Source: CADEEX01 sp964577955 | GTDB lineage: Bacteria > Acidobacteriota > Vicinamibacteria > Vicinamibacterales > CAVVIG01 | DNA length: 64,000 nucleotides | Assembly: GCA_964577955.1 (NCBI GenBank) | Contig: CAZOAZ010000025.1 | Span: forward strand, 1 to 64,000 | Direction: 5' to 3' | Shown: in pieces, positions 27,817 to 36,055 of the stretch | Layout of the letters: every line of letters starts with the position of its first letter | Numbering within the stretch: position 1 is the first letter of the stretch | Notes under the pieces: generated by a model | Seen by the model: the letters and a program-made list of their open reading frames with translations, nothing else | What the model was told of the DNA's origin: nothing | Database searches by the model: none | Program-made: the position numbers and the translations under genes

Positions 27817-29706
27817 ATGAAACACCTTTCATTCCGTCTGCTGCCGACCGCCCTCGTCATCGCCGCCCTGACAATCGTGGCCGCCGCTCAAGAGCGCGAC
27901 CGCACCAAGATTGCCGACAAGTACAAGTGGAACCTGTCCGAGATCTACCCGACTGACGCCGCGTGGCGGGCCGCGAAGGACAAGCTGGCAGCGGATCTGC
28001 CGCAGCTTCGCCAGTATCAGGGCCGTCTGGTTTCGTCCGCAGGCACGCTCGCGGATGCGCTCGAGAAGCAGTCGGCGTTCGACAAGGAGCTCTCGCGGCT
28101 CTACGTCTATGCCAGCATGCTCGCGGATCAGGACACGCGCGACGCCGCGCACCAGGGGATGCAGCAGGAGATGGTGCAGCTGGCCGCGACGTTCGGGGCG
28201 CAGGCGTCCTATATCGAGCCGGAGATTCTCAAGTCGAACAAGGCGACGATCGATCGCTACGTGGCCGCGGAACCGCGGCTGAAGGTGTACCGCTTCTACC
28301 TCGAAGACGTCGTCCGCCGCGCCGCCCATACGCTCACCGACGCTGAAGAGAAGCTGCTCGCTGATGCCGGCCCGGTCCAGGGCTCAGCGGCCAACGTCTA
28401 CAACATCCTCTCGAACGCCGATTTTCCCTATGCTTCGATTCAGCTGAGCGACGGCCGCACCGTGAAGGTCGACCAGGCCGGATTTTCCGAGCTCCGCGCC
28501 CTGCCGAACCGGGCCGATCGCGAGAAGGTGATGAGCACCTTCTTCAACGGCCTCGGCGCCTTCAGCCGCACGTTCGGGACGACGATGAACGGGGAAGTGC
28601 AGAAAGTGCTGTTCCTGTCGAAGGCGCGCAAGTATCCGACCGCGCTCGAGACGGCGCTCGACAGCGCGAACATTCCGCCGTCGGTGTACACGCGGCTCAT
28701 CGACGGCATCAACCGGAATCTGCCGGCGTTTCACCGCTACCTGCGGCTGCGCAAGCGGATGATGGGGTTGAACGAGCTCCACTACTACGATCTCTACGCG
28801 CCGCTCGTCGGTTCGGTCGATCTGAAGTACACGCCGGAGGAGGCGCAGCAACACATCCTGGCGGCCGTCGCGCCGCTCGGCGGCGAGTACCGCGAGACGA
28901 TTCAGCGGGCCTTCGACCGCCGCTGGATCGATCTCTTCCCCAACGAGGGCAAGCGTTCGGGCGCGTATTCGAACGGCGGCGCCTACGATGTCCACCCGTA
29001 CATGCTGATCAACTACAACGGCCAGTACACGGACGTCAGCACGCTCGCGCACGAGCTCGGGCACACGATGCAGAGCTACTTCTCGAACAACACGCAGCCG
29101 TATCCGCTCGCCAGCTATCCAATCTTCGTCGCCGAAGTCGCGTCCACTTTCAACGAGTCGCTGCTCATCGATCACATGCTCAAGAGCATCAAGGACGACG
29201 ATACGCGGCTGTCGATTCTCGGGAACTATCTCGAGAACATCAAAGGCACGATGTTCCGTCAGACGCAGTTCGCGGAATTCGAGCTGCGGATGCACGAGAT
29301 GGCGGGCAAGGGGCAGCCGATCACCGGTGCCGCGCTCGCGACGCTCTACATGGACATCACGAAGCGGTACTACGGCCACGATCAAGGCGTCTGCATCGTC
29401 GACGACTACGTCCGTCACGAGTGGAGCTACATCCCGCACTTCTATCGCGACTTCTACGTCTTCCAGTACGCCACGTCGTTCGCCGCGTCCGAGGCGCTGG
29501 CGCAGAAAGTGAAGGCCGGAAATGCCGACGCGACGCGCAAGTACCTGGCATTTCTGTCGGCGGGCGGGTCGAAGTATCCGATCGATCTGCTGAAGGACGC
29601 CGGCGTCGACATGACGACCGACGAGCCGCTCGATCTCACGGTGCGCGAGATGAACCGCGTGATGGACGAAATGGAAACAATCCTCGCACGGCGTCAACCG
29701 CGTTAG
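27817..29706 (+). CDS. pepF: Exported oligoendopeptidase F (M3B)
   Basis: A 629-residue zinc peptidase that cuts short peptides. The M3 active site is His412-Glu413-Leu-Gly-His416 (LAHELGHTMQ), with the downstream Glu in 'EVASTFNESLL'. The N-terminus is a signal peptide (about residues 1-24), so unlike cytoplasmic PepF it should act in the periplasm. A TACAAT box ends six bases before the ATG and no ribosome site is visible, suggesting a leaderless mRNA. It lies directly beside the IS element, whose insertion may have replaced its original promoter. Confidence 0.93.
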   Translation: MKHLSFRLLPTALVIAALTIVAAAQERDRTKIADKYKWNLSEIYPTDAAWRAAKDKLAADLPQLRQYQGRLVSSAGTLADALEKQSAFDKELSRLYVYASMLADQDTRDAAHQGMQQEMVQLAATFGAQASYIEPEILKSNKATIDRYVAAEPRLKVYRFYLEDVVRRAAHTLTDAEEKLLADAGPVQGSAANVYNILSNADFPYASIQLSDGRTVKVDQAGFSELRALPNRADREKVMSTFFNGLGAFSRTFGTTMNGEVQKVLFLSKARKYPTALETALDSANIPPSVYTRLIDGINRNLPAFHRYLRLRKRMMGLNELHYYDLYAPLVGSVDLKYTPEEAQQHILAAVAPLGGEYRETIQRAFDRRWIDLFPNEGKRSGAYSNGGAYDVHPYMLINYNGQYTDVSTLAHELGHTMQSYFSNNTQPYPLASYPIFVAEVASTFNESLLIDHMLKSIKDDDTRLSILGNYLENIKGTMFRQTQFAEFELRMHEMAGKGQPITGAALATLYMDITKRYYGHDQGVCIVDDYVRHEWSYIPHFYRDFYVFQYATSFAASEALAQKVKAGNADATRKYLAFLSAGGSKYPIDLLKDAGVDMTTDEPLDLTVREMNRVMDEMETILARRQPR

Positions 29707-29717
29707 CGCGAGATGCA

Positions 29718-29782
29718 AACCACAGAGGTCACCGAGCTCACAGAGCCAAAGATTCTCGGTGTCCTCCGTGTTCTCTGTGGTT
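29718..29782. repeat. Inverted word repeat (CACAGAGG / CCTCTGTG type)
   Basis: Left arm AACCACAGAGGTCACCGAG-type words, right arm the reverse complement CTCGGTGTCCTCCGTG...CTGTGGTT, centre about 15 bases. It sits between pepF and a small convergent gene and supplies the TAA stop of the latter. Built in the same style as families A and B with another word. Confidence 0.85.
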
Positions 29783-29984
29783 AGTTTTCTTGGTGGTCTG
29801 CACGCGTCACGGGCGCGAAGACCGGCGAAGGCGTCATCAGCCACGCCTGAAGTCTGACGGGCGACGGTGGGTGGCGAGGAAGGTTCGGCGCCGCGCGGGC
29901 GCGCAGCCACCAGACTCCGGAGAGCAGCAGGCCCGTCAGGGCGATCCCGAGCGCGATCTGCCGTCGCCGCCGTTTCGAATCCAT
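29781..29984 (-). CDS. Small single-span membrane protein, function unknown
   Basis: A 67-residue protein: MDSKRRRRQ, then one membrane helix (about residues 10-27, ending WWLRARA) and a Pro-rich tail. ATG 29984 is preceded by a strong GGAGGG site with an eight-base spacer, which decides the start over the in-frame GTG nine bases upstream. The positive-inside rule puts the N-terminus in the cytoplasm. The region from 29985 to the ABC gene at 30176 holds GGTGCAGGGTTC-type words at about 30026-30055 and nothing else recognised. Confidence 0.55.
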   Translation of the reverse strand: MDSKRRRRQIALGIALTGLLLSGVWWLRARAAPNLPRHPPSPVRLQAWLMTPSPVFAPVTRADHQEN

Positions 29985-30175
29985 AAAGGCCACCCTCCAG
30001 AAACCAGTGGGGATGCCGAGGTCCGGTGCAGGGTTCAGGGTGCTGGTTCGGGCGAACGCGAGTGACGCCGGGTGGACCGCATGTTATCGCGGGTGCCGAC
30101 CACTCACCGGGAAATTCCGGCAGTTCATCGGATCGGCCGTTCACCGGCCCGGCCGGCGTGACACCATTCAGCTCC

Positions 30176-30922
30176 ATGCTGGAGATACGTCACCTGCACA
30201 AGTCGTTTGGCGACCTGATGGCCGTGAACGACGTGTCGTTTACTCTTGCACCAGGGGAATTGGTGGGGCTCCTCGGCCCCAACGGGGCCGGCAAGACGAC
30301 CACGGTGTCGATGATCAGCGGGCTGCTGCCTCCGGACAAGGGCGAGGTCCTGGTGAACGGCGCGCCGCTCAGCGGCGACACCGATCCGAAGAAGCAGAAG
30401 ATCGGCCTGGTTCCGCAGGATCTCGCGCTCTACGACGAGCTGAGCGCGGACGCCAACTTGCGTTTCTGGGGTGCGCTCTACAACCTCTCAGCGGCGGCGC
30501 TCGAGCGAGCGATTGCCGCGACGCTCGAACTGGTCGGACTCGGCGATCGCCGGAAATCGCTGGTCAAGACGTTCAGCGGCGGCATGAAGCGGCGGCTCAA
30601 TCTTGCCGCAGGCCTGCTTCACGATCCCGACATCGTGCTGCTCGACGAGCCGACGGTCGGCGTCGACCCGCAAAGCCGCAACGCGATTTTCAACAACCTC
30701 GAAACCTTGAAGGCGCGCGGTAAGGCGCTGCTCTACACGACGCACTACATGGAAGAAGCCGAGCGGCTCGCCGATCGCATCGTCGTCATCGATCACGGCC
30801 GGGTGGTGGCCAACGACACGCTCACCGGGATTCAGCGGCTCATCCCGGGCGGCGTCGGCGGTGAACGGGTCACGCTCGAAGAAGTGTTTCTCTCGCTGAC
30901 GGGAAGGAGCCTGCGCGACTGA
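30176..30922 (+). CDS. ABC transporter ATP-binding protein
   Basis: A 248-residue ABC ATPase that powers an exporter. Walker A GPNGAGKTT (34-42), Q-loop 'VPQDLALYDELS', signature FSGGMKRRL, Walker B 'IVLLDEPTVGVDP' and the H-loop 'TTHYMEE' are complete. ATG 30176 starts at the family N-terminus (MLEIRHLHKSF); longer in-frame starts would add a sequence without family features. It is followed with a one-base overlap (TGATG) by its permease. Confidence 0.92.
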   Translation: MLEIRHLHKSFGDLMAVNDVSFTLAPGELVGLLGPNGAGKTTTVSMISGLLPPDKGEVLVNGAPLSGDTDPKKQKIGLVPQDLALYDELSADANLRFWGALYNLSAAALERAIAATLELVGLGDRRKSLVKTFSGGMKRRLNLAAGLLHDPDIVLLDEPTVGVDPQSRNAIFNNLETLKARGKALLYTTHYMEEAERLADRIVVIDHGRVVANDTLTGIQRLIPGGVGGERVTLEEVFLSLTGRSLRD

Positions 30923-32211
30923 TGCCTCTCATCCCTCTCGTGGCCATGATCCGCAAGGATCTGCAGGTCTACTACAGCGACCGGCGCGCGGTGATCATGG
31001 GCTTCATCGTCCCGATTGCGATCGCGTCGTTCATGGGCTCGGTGTTCAACACCAACATCAACCGCGAGCCGGCCCGGATTGCGGTGGCGATCATCGACGA
31101 CGATGGCAGCAACCTGTCCAAGGCGATTGTCGCGGCCGCCAGCGCCGATCGGACGCTGCGCGTCACCTCGCCTACCCTCGACGAGGCGCGCAGTGGCGTC
31201 AAGCGCGGCACGCTGTCGGTGGCGGTCATCATTCCGAAGGATTTCGGGGCGCAGGCGGGCCGCGCATTCTTCGGCGGCGGCCCGCGCCCGGAACTGGCGA
31301 TGCTCCACGACCCGTCGCGCGCCGCGGAGCTGGGGCTCGTGCGCGGGACCATGGCGGGCCACGTGATGGAATCGGTGAGCCAGGAGATGTTCGCGGGCGA
31401 GTCGGGGCGTCAAGCCGTCACCGATTCGCTCGCCAGTCTCGAGAGCGCGCCGGTGCCCGAGCAGCAACGCGTGCTCCTGCGCACGCTGCTGCAGTCGGTG
31501 CAGCGTCTCAACGAGCAGAACGCCCAGGGCGGCGGGGCGCCCGCGCGCGGGGCCGGCCTCTCGATGCCTTACGCGGTCAAGGAAGAAGCCATCACGTCCG
31601 ATCGCGCGGAGTACAACTTCTACGCGCACTCGTTTGCCGGCATGAGCATCCAGTTCCTGCTGTTTGCGATGATCGATCTCGGCGTCGCGGTGCTGCTCGA
31701 GCGGCAGCGCGGGCTGTGGAAACGGTTGCGCAGCGCGCCGCTCTCGCGTTACACGCTGCTGGCCGGACGCACCGTCAGCAGCGCGACGGTCGCGATGGCG
31801 ACACTGTTCGGCTGCTTCCTCTTTGCCGGCATCGTCTTCGGCGTGCGGATTCACGGCAGCGTCGTCGGATTCGTGCTGGTCTGTCTCGGGTCGGCGTTGA
31901 TGGCGGCGACGTTCGGCCTGCTGATCGCGTCGCTCGGCAAGACCCCCGGCAGCGCGCGCGGCATTGCCAGCCTGGCGACGCTGCTGATGGTGATGCTCGG
32001 CGGCGCGTGGATGCCGACGTTCCTCTTTCCCGCATGGCTGCAGTCGGCCACGTTCGCGATTCCAACCCGATGGGCGATCGACGGCCTCGACGCCATGACC
32101 TGGCGCGGCCTCGGGCTCGCCGACGCGCTTCAGACGACCGCCGCGTTGCTAGGGTTTGCGGTTCTGTTCGGGACGATGGCGATGTGGCGGTTTAAGTGGG
32201 AGGAGGCCTAG
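30922..32211 (+). CDS. ABC-2 type permease
   Basis: A 429-residue ABC-2 permease: one N-terminal helix ('VIMGFIVPIAIASFMGSVF'), a periplasmic domain of about 190 residues, then five helices ('FAGMSIQFLLFAMIDLGVAVLL' onward) with the short motif 'KRLRSAPLSRYTLLAGR' between helices 2 and 3. It forms an exporter with the preceding ATPase; the substrate is unknown. The layout resembles the YhbR/S-type drug or lipid exporters. Confidence 0.88.
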   Translation: MPLIPLVAMIRKDLQVYYSDRRAVIMGFIVPIAIASFMGSVFNTNINREPARIAVAIIDDDGSNLSKAIVAAASADRTLRVTSPTLDEARSGVKRGTLSVAVIIPKDFGAQAGRAFFGGGPRPELAMLHDPSRAAELGLVRGTMAGHVMESVSQEMFAGESGRQAVTDSLASLESAPVPEQQRVLLRTLLQSVQRLNEQNAQGGGAPARGAGLSMPYAVKEEAITSDRAEYNFYAHSFAGMSIQFLLFAMIDLGVAVLLERQRGLWKRLRSAPLSRYTLLAGRTVSSATVAMATLFGCFLFAGIVFGVRIHGSVVGFVLVCLGSALMAATFGLLIASLGKTPGSARGIASLATLLMVMLGGAWMPTFLFPAWLQSATFAIPTRWAIDGLDAMTWRGLGLADALQTTAALLGFAVLFGTMAMWRFKWEEA

Positions 32212-32212
32212 C

Positions 32213-32274
32213 TGGTGCTAGGTGCTAGGTGCTAGGTTCTAGGTGCGGTGCTGGTTCTCGGTGCAAGGTTCTCG
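32213..32274 (+). repeat. Family B word repeat, outer left arm
   Basis: GGTGCTA, GGTTCTA, GGTTCTC and GGTGCAA words in one orientation directly after the permease stop. Its counterpart in opposite orientation is at about 33698-33765, beyond the GNAT gene. Confidence 0.8.
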
Positions 32275-32293
32275 GCCACCGTAAAATCGGTGC

Positions 32294-32608
32294 ATGGGGA
32301 ATTGGGATCGGATTGCGGAGAAGAAGATTCGCGATGCGATGGCCGAGGGCAAGTTCGACGGGCTCGGACGTAACCAGGCGATCGATCTCGAGGAGTACTT
32401 CAAGCTGCCTGAAGAGATCCGGATGGCCTATTCCGTGCTGAAGAGCGCCGGATGCGTGCCGGAGGAAGTGGAACTGCTGAAGGAAGTCGACCGCATCAAG
32501 AACGAAATGGCGCACGCGCCTGATGCGGCGTCGCGGGAAAAGTGTCGTACTGCTCTGAGCGACGCGGAACTCCGGCTCCGACTGGCGCTTGAACGTAAAA
32601 GAACATAG
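32294..32608 (+). CDS. DUF1992 (DnaJ-homologue subfamily C 28-like) protein
   Basis: A 104-residue cytoplasmic helical protein. The whole length fits the DUF1992 pattern: 'IAEKKIRDAMAEGKFDGL', 'LEEYFKLPEEIRMAYSVLKSAGCVPEEVEL', then helices. The function in bacteria is unknown. TAAAAT (32282-32287) ends six bases before the ATG, so the message may be leaderless. Word repeats of family B lie on both sides. Confidence 0.85.
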   Translation: MGNWDRIAEKKIRDAMAEGKFDGLGRNQAIDLEEYFKLPEEIRMAYSVLKSAGCVPEEVELLKEVDRIKNEMAHAPDAASREKCRTALSDAELRLRLALERKRT

Positions 32609-32672
32609 TGGTTCAAGGTTCTACGTTCTCGGTGCAAGGTTCTCGGTCCAAGGTTCTTGGTGCTAGGTTCCA
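32609..32672 (+). repeat. Family B word repeat, inner left arm
   Basis: GGTTCAA, GGTTCTC, GGTGCAA and GGTGCTA words directly after the DUF1992 stop. It runs into the end of the convergent four-helix-bundle gene and supplies its TAG stop. The inverted counterpart is at 33121-33178. Confidence 0.85.
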
Positions 32673-33028
32673 CGGCGCAGATAGATGATGAGTTTGGTTG
32701 TTGCCCCGGTCGCCCGTTTGGCAAGCATCGTCAGCGATCGGCACTCTTCGTTGGTGATGTATCCGTTTTCTAGGGCTTCCATCAAGTGCTCTTGCGTTTC
32801 AACCAGCGACGCCCGGGCCATTTGAAGGAATCGTGCAAAGTCAGGCCTTGTGAAACGCGCGAATCCTTCAGCGATGTTCGCCGGCGCCGATCGCGCTGAT
32901 TGCCGAATCTGATCCCGAAACTTGATGTCGGCCTTCAATGCAGGTCGCCGGGCGATCACGCCGACCGCGCGGCGTAGTTCAACGGATAGCTTCCAGCAGT
33001 TCAGCTCCTGATGGTCCCGAACACCCAC
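32663..33028 (-). CDS. Four-helix-bundle protein (23S rRNA intervening-sequence protein family)
   Basis: A 121-residue helical protein. 'LNCWKLSVELRRAVG', 'FRDQIRQSARSAPANIAEGFAR', 'FARFLQMARASLVETQEHLMEA' and the C-terminal helix match the IVP/bAvd four-helix-bundle family. Members were first seen in insertions of 23S rRNA genes and as Avd partners in diversity-generating retroelements, but most are single genes of unknown role. GTG 33028 with AGGA five bases upstream gives the usual family start; ATG 33061 would add 11 residues. Placed between two inverted family B arms. Confidence 0.8.
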   Translation of the reverse strand: MGVRDHQELNCWKLSVELRRAVGVIARRPALKADIKFRDQIRQSARSAPANIAEGFARFTRPDFARFLQMARASLVETQEHLMEALENGYITNEECRSLTMLAKRATGATTKLIIYLRRGT

Positions 33029-33120
33029 GGCTTCCTGACACGCAGGAGTCGTGCCGCGCAAATTCCCTACGGATATTCTTGGAGGCGGTCCGCGAAGGGC
33101 AGTTAGGTCGCAGCGCGCGG

Positions 33121-33178
33121 GAACCTTCTACGCACCTAGAACCTAGCACCTAGAACCTAGCACCTAGAACCTAGCACC
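33121..33178 (-). repeat. Family B word repeat, inner right arm
   Basis: CACCTAGAACCTAGCACC words, reverse complement of the inner left arm at 32609-32672. It runs up to the base before the GNAT start codon, so no room is left for a ribosome site of normal sequence. Confidence 0.85.
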
Positions 33179-33706
33179 ATGAAATTGTCATTGTCCTTGT
33201 GCACTGTGCGTCCGTGGCTGGCGAGCGACGTGACCTCGCTCGTGCGTCATGCGAACAATCGCAAGATCTGGTTGAACCTCCGCGACCGTTTTCCGCATCC
33301 GTACTTGCGGAAGCACGGGCAGGAATTTATCCGTTACGCACGGCAGGAAAGCTCCGAGCACGCGTTTGCGATTGTCGTTGACGATGCGGCGGTGGGCGGC
33401 GTCGGATTCATCGTCAAGTCTGACGTCGACCGGGTGACGGCCGAGATTGGCTACTGGCTCGGAGAGGACTTCTGGGGTCGCGGCATTGCGACCGAGGCGG
33501 TGAGGGCCATCACGCGGTACGCGATCGAACGGTATCAGCTGACACGCCTGTTCGGTGTCGTGTTCGATCGCAATCCGGCATCGGCGCGCGTCCTGGAGAA
33601 AGCCGGCTACGTCTTCGAAGCGCGTCTCCGTCGAAGTGCAATCAAGGAGGGGCAGGTCATCGATCAACTGCAGTACGGGTTTACCGCTCCCGAATCCGCA
33701 CCTTGA
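33179..33706 (+). CDS. GNAT acetyltransferase (RimJ/RimL type)
   Basis: A 175-residue acetyltransferase that would transfer acetyl from acetyl-CoA to a protein N-terminus or a small molecule. Core motifs: 'GGVGFIVKSDV', 'AEIGYWLGEDFWGRGIATEAV' split across beta4 and the acetyl-CoA loop (GRGIA), and 'NPASARVLEKAGYVFEARL'. The ATG follows immediately on a word repeat (ctagcaccATG); there is no ribosome site. The stop TGA is also inside a word repeat. Confidence 0.85.
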   Translation: MKLSLSLCTVRPWLASDVTSLVRHANNRKIWLNLRDRFPHPYLRKHGQEFIRYARQESSEHAFAIVVDDAAVGGVGFIVKSDVDRVTAEIGYWLGEDFWGRGIATEAVRAITRYAIERYQLTRLFGVVFDRNPASARVLEKAGYVFEARLRRSAIKEGQVIDQLQYGFTAPESAP

Positions 33707-33765
33707 CCCGCACCTTGAACCCGCACCTTGAACCTAGCACCTAGCACCTAGAACCGAGAACCAGT
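33698..33765 (-). repeat. Family B word repeat, outer right arm
   Basis: GCACCTTGAACC and CACCTAGAACC words. It contains the TGA stop of the GNAT gene and the TAG stop of the convergent panE-like gene. Inverted relative to 32213-32274. Confidence 0.82.
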
Positions 33766-34674
33766 TCCTCGTTCGTGCGCCCTTAACAACGTCACGATCA
33801 ACTTGTGAGTGGGCGTCTCCACTCCGACTTGTTGGCCGATGCGGACGACGGCGCCGCTCAGCCAGGGGAGTTCGAGCGGTTTGCCGCGTTCGAGATCCTC
33901 GAGCATCGAGGCCTTCGCATGCGGCGGCAGGCTGTCGAGCGCGGCCAGCGAGTCCTGGAAGACGTTGTGCGCGAGCGGAATCTGCTTCGCGCGCGCCACC
34001 GCGATCGATTCGTGCAGCGCGGCTTCGAGCAGCGTGCGGAGATCAGGATCGGTCCGCACGACGCCGATCGGTGCGCGGGCGATCGAGGTCAGCCCGCTGA
34101 AGACCGTCAGGCGCACGAACTTTGCCCAGATGTCGACCTGAATGCGATCGCTCAGCGTCGAGTCAATGCCGACCCGCTGGCACAAGGCGTGAAATTCAGT
34201 GAGCTGCGGCGGCGGTGGACCGGTCAAGGGTCCGAAGACCAGCCGCCCCATCGCGGTGTAGCGGATGACGCCCGGCTCGCTGATGACCGCCGACACGTAG
34301 GTGGTCCCGCCGACCACATGCGGCTTTCCGATGGAACGGTTCAGGAACTCGACGGTATCGACGCCGTTCTGGAACGGAATGACGATCGTGTCGGGGCCGA
34401 GGAGCGGCTTGAGCGTCGCCAGGGCGGACTCGACGTCGTAGAGCTTCACCGTGAACAGCACGAGATCGACCGGCCCGACCGACGCGGGATCGTCGGTGGC
34501 GTTGACCCGCGGCGCGTGAATCGGCCCGCCGGGCGTGTCGATGCGCAAACCGTGCTGGCGCATCGCGGCCAGATGGGCACCGCGCGCGATGAATATCACG
34601 TCGGCGCCTGCCGCCGCCAGCCGCCCGCCGAAATACCCGCCAACTCCGCCCGAACCCAGAATCGCGATCCGCAT
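33748..34674 (-). CDS. Ketopantoate reductase family protein (PanE/ApbA)
   Basis: A 308-residue NADPH-dependent reductase that would convert 2-dehydropantoate to pantoate for coenzyme A. N-terminal GSGGVGGYFGGRLA (8-21) binds NADP. 'LVLFTVKLYDVESAL' and 'IPFQNGVDTVEFL' are family blocks, and the catalytic Lys is in 'DIWAKFVRLTVFSGLTSI'. The C-terminal helical domain is complete. Other family members act on related 2-oxoacids, so the exact substrate is not certain. The start faces a divergent DAO-type gene across a palindrome-filled spacer. Confidence 0.85.
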   Translation of the reverse strand: MRIAILGSGGVGGYFGGRLAAAGADVIFIARGAHLAAMRQHGLRIDTPGGPIHAPRVNATDDPASVGPVDLVLFTVKLYDVESALATLKPLLGPDTIVIPFQNGVDTVEFLNRSIGKPHVVGGTTYVSAVISEPGVIRYTAMGRLVFGPLTGPPPPQLTEFHALCQRVGIDSTLSDRIQVDIWAKFVRLTVFSGLTSIARAPIGVVRTDPDLRTLLEAALHESIAVARAKQIPLAHNVFQDSLAALDSLPPHAKASMLEDLERGKPLELPWLSGAVVRIGQQVGVETPTHKLIVTLLRAHERGTGSRF

Positions 34675-34700
34675 GACAGCATTCTAAGAGGTGAGGCAGA

Positions 34701-34740
34701 GGGGTCGGACACCGGAACGATCGCCGGGTGTCTGACCCCG
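34701..34740. repeat. Family F 40-bp palindromic element, copy 1
   Basis: Starts GGGGTCGGACACC and ends GGGTGTCTGACCCCG, with centre GGAACGATCGCC. Reads identically over 40 bp to 63650-63689. Further GGTGTCAGACACC and GGTGTCCGACACC words follow to about 34817, so nearly the whole divergent spacer is palindromic. Confidence 0.9.
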
Positions 34741-34834
34741 ACCAGGGTGGCCAAGCGTGAGCCGGTGTCAGACACCCGGCGTCTATTGACCTGCCGGTGT
34801 CCGACACCTGCTCGTGTCATAGAATGCCCGACTG

Positions 34835-36055
34835 ATGTCAACGCGCTACGGGCGCTCGCCCTGGATCGACCAGTTCCCCAAGTCCCGCGTTCCGGCCTAT
34901 CCCAAGCACCGCGGTCCCCTGAAGGTGGATGTGGCCGTGGTCGGCGGCGGTCTGACCGGCTGCGCGACGGCCTACGCCTGTGCCGCGGCCGGGCTCAAGG
35001 TGGCGCTCTTCGAGGCCGAACGCCTCGGCCACGGTGCGAGCGGCGCGTCCACGGGGTGGCTCGCCGACGAGCCGTCGGTGTCGTATGCCGATCTCGAGAA
35101 GGCGATCGGGCGCCGTCACGCCCGCCACGCCTGGCAGGCCTGGCGCCGCGCGGCCCGCGACGCCGCGGCGCTCGTGCGCCGCCTCGATCTGAAGTGCCAC
35201 CTGGAAACCCGGTCGACGCTGCTCGTCGCCGCCGATCCGGATCAGGTCCTCCGGCTCAAACGCGATCAGAAGCTCAGAAAGGATGCCGGGCTCGACGCCG
35301 CGCTCGTGCCCGCGAAATCGATTGCCGCCGACGCCCGAATGAGCGGCCAGGCGGCGATCCGGTCGCGCGACGGCGCCACGCTCGATCCGTATCGCGCCAC
35401 GATCGGACTGGCGGCGGCCGCCGCCGCGCGCGGCGCGCTCATTTTTGAAGGGTCGCCGATCGTCAAGACGTCCTTTACGCGCAAGACCGTTGACGCGTGG
35501 ACGGCCGGCGGCGCCATTCGTGCCGGCCGCGTCGTCGTCACGACCGGCAGTCCGACGCGTGTCTTCAAGTCGCTCATCCGTCACTTCTGGTTCAAGAGCA
35601 CCTTCTGCGCCCTCACCGACCCGATCCCGGCGAAGCTCCGGCAGCGGCTGGCCGATCCGGCGCTCGTCGTGCGCGATCTGGCCGTACCGTCGCACACCGT
35701 GCAGTGGGTGGGCGAGGATCGTCTGCTCGTGAGCGGGGCGGACGGCGATGCGCCGGTGCCGCGGCTGCTGGAAAAAACGATCGTGCAGCGCACCGGACAG
35801 TTGATGTACGAGCTCTCGACGCTCTATCCGGAGATTTCCGGCATCATGCCGGCGTATGGGTGGGCGACCCCCTACACGCTGACGCTCGAGGGTGTGCCCT
35901 ACATCGGACCGCATCGCAATTTCCCGTTTCATCTCTTTGCTTTTGGCGATTCGAGCGACGGCGTGACCGGTGCGTTTCTCGCCAGCCGCGTCCTGCTGCG
36001 TCATTGTCTGGGCGAAGTCGACCCGGCCGACGAAGCGTTCGAGTTCCGGCGATGA
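34835..36055 (+). CDS. FAD-dependent oxidoreductase of the DAO (glycine/D-amino acid oxidase) family
   Basis: A 406-residue flavoprotein. The dinucleotide motif VVGGGLTGCATAYACAAAG lies at about residues 36-54, 'GHGASGASTGWLADE' (about 65-79) matches the DAO family, and a C-terminal 'LTLEGVPYIGPH...FGDSSDGVTGAFLASRV' contacts FAD. The substrate is unknown, probably a secondary amine. The stop overlaps bshB1 (ATGA), so it is co-translated with the bacillithiol genes; a link to thiol metabolism is possible but unproven. TAGAAT ends nine bases before the ATG. Confidence 0.85.
   Translation: MSTRYGRSPWIDQFPKSRVPAYPKHRGPLKVDVAVVGGGLTGCATAYACAAAGLKVALFEAERLGHGASGASTGWLADEPSVSYADLEKAIGRRHARHAWQAWRRAARDAAALVRRLDLKCHLETRSTLLVAADPDQVLRLKRDQKLRKDAGLDAALVPAKSIAADARMSGQAAIRSRDGATLDPYRATIGLAAAAAARGALIFEGSPIVKTSFTRKTVDAWTAGGAIRAGRVVVTTGSPTRVFKSLIRHFWFKSTFCALTDPIPAKLRQRLADPALVVRDLAVPSHTVQWVGEDRLLVSGADGDAPVPRLLEKTIVQRTGQLMYELSTLYPEISGIMPAYGWATPYTLTLEGVPYIGPHRNFPFHLFAFGDSSDGVTGAFLASRVLLRHCLGEVDPADEAFEFRR

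Noticed and set aside
32663..33028. Diversity-generating retroelement (four-helix-bundle Avd)
   Set aside because: No reverse transcriptase, template repeat or variable repeat is visible near the gene.
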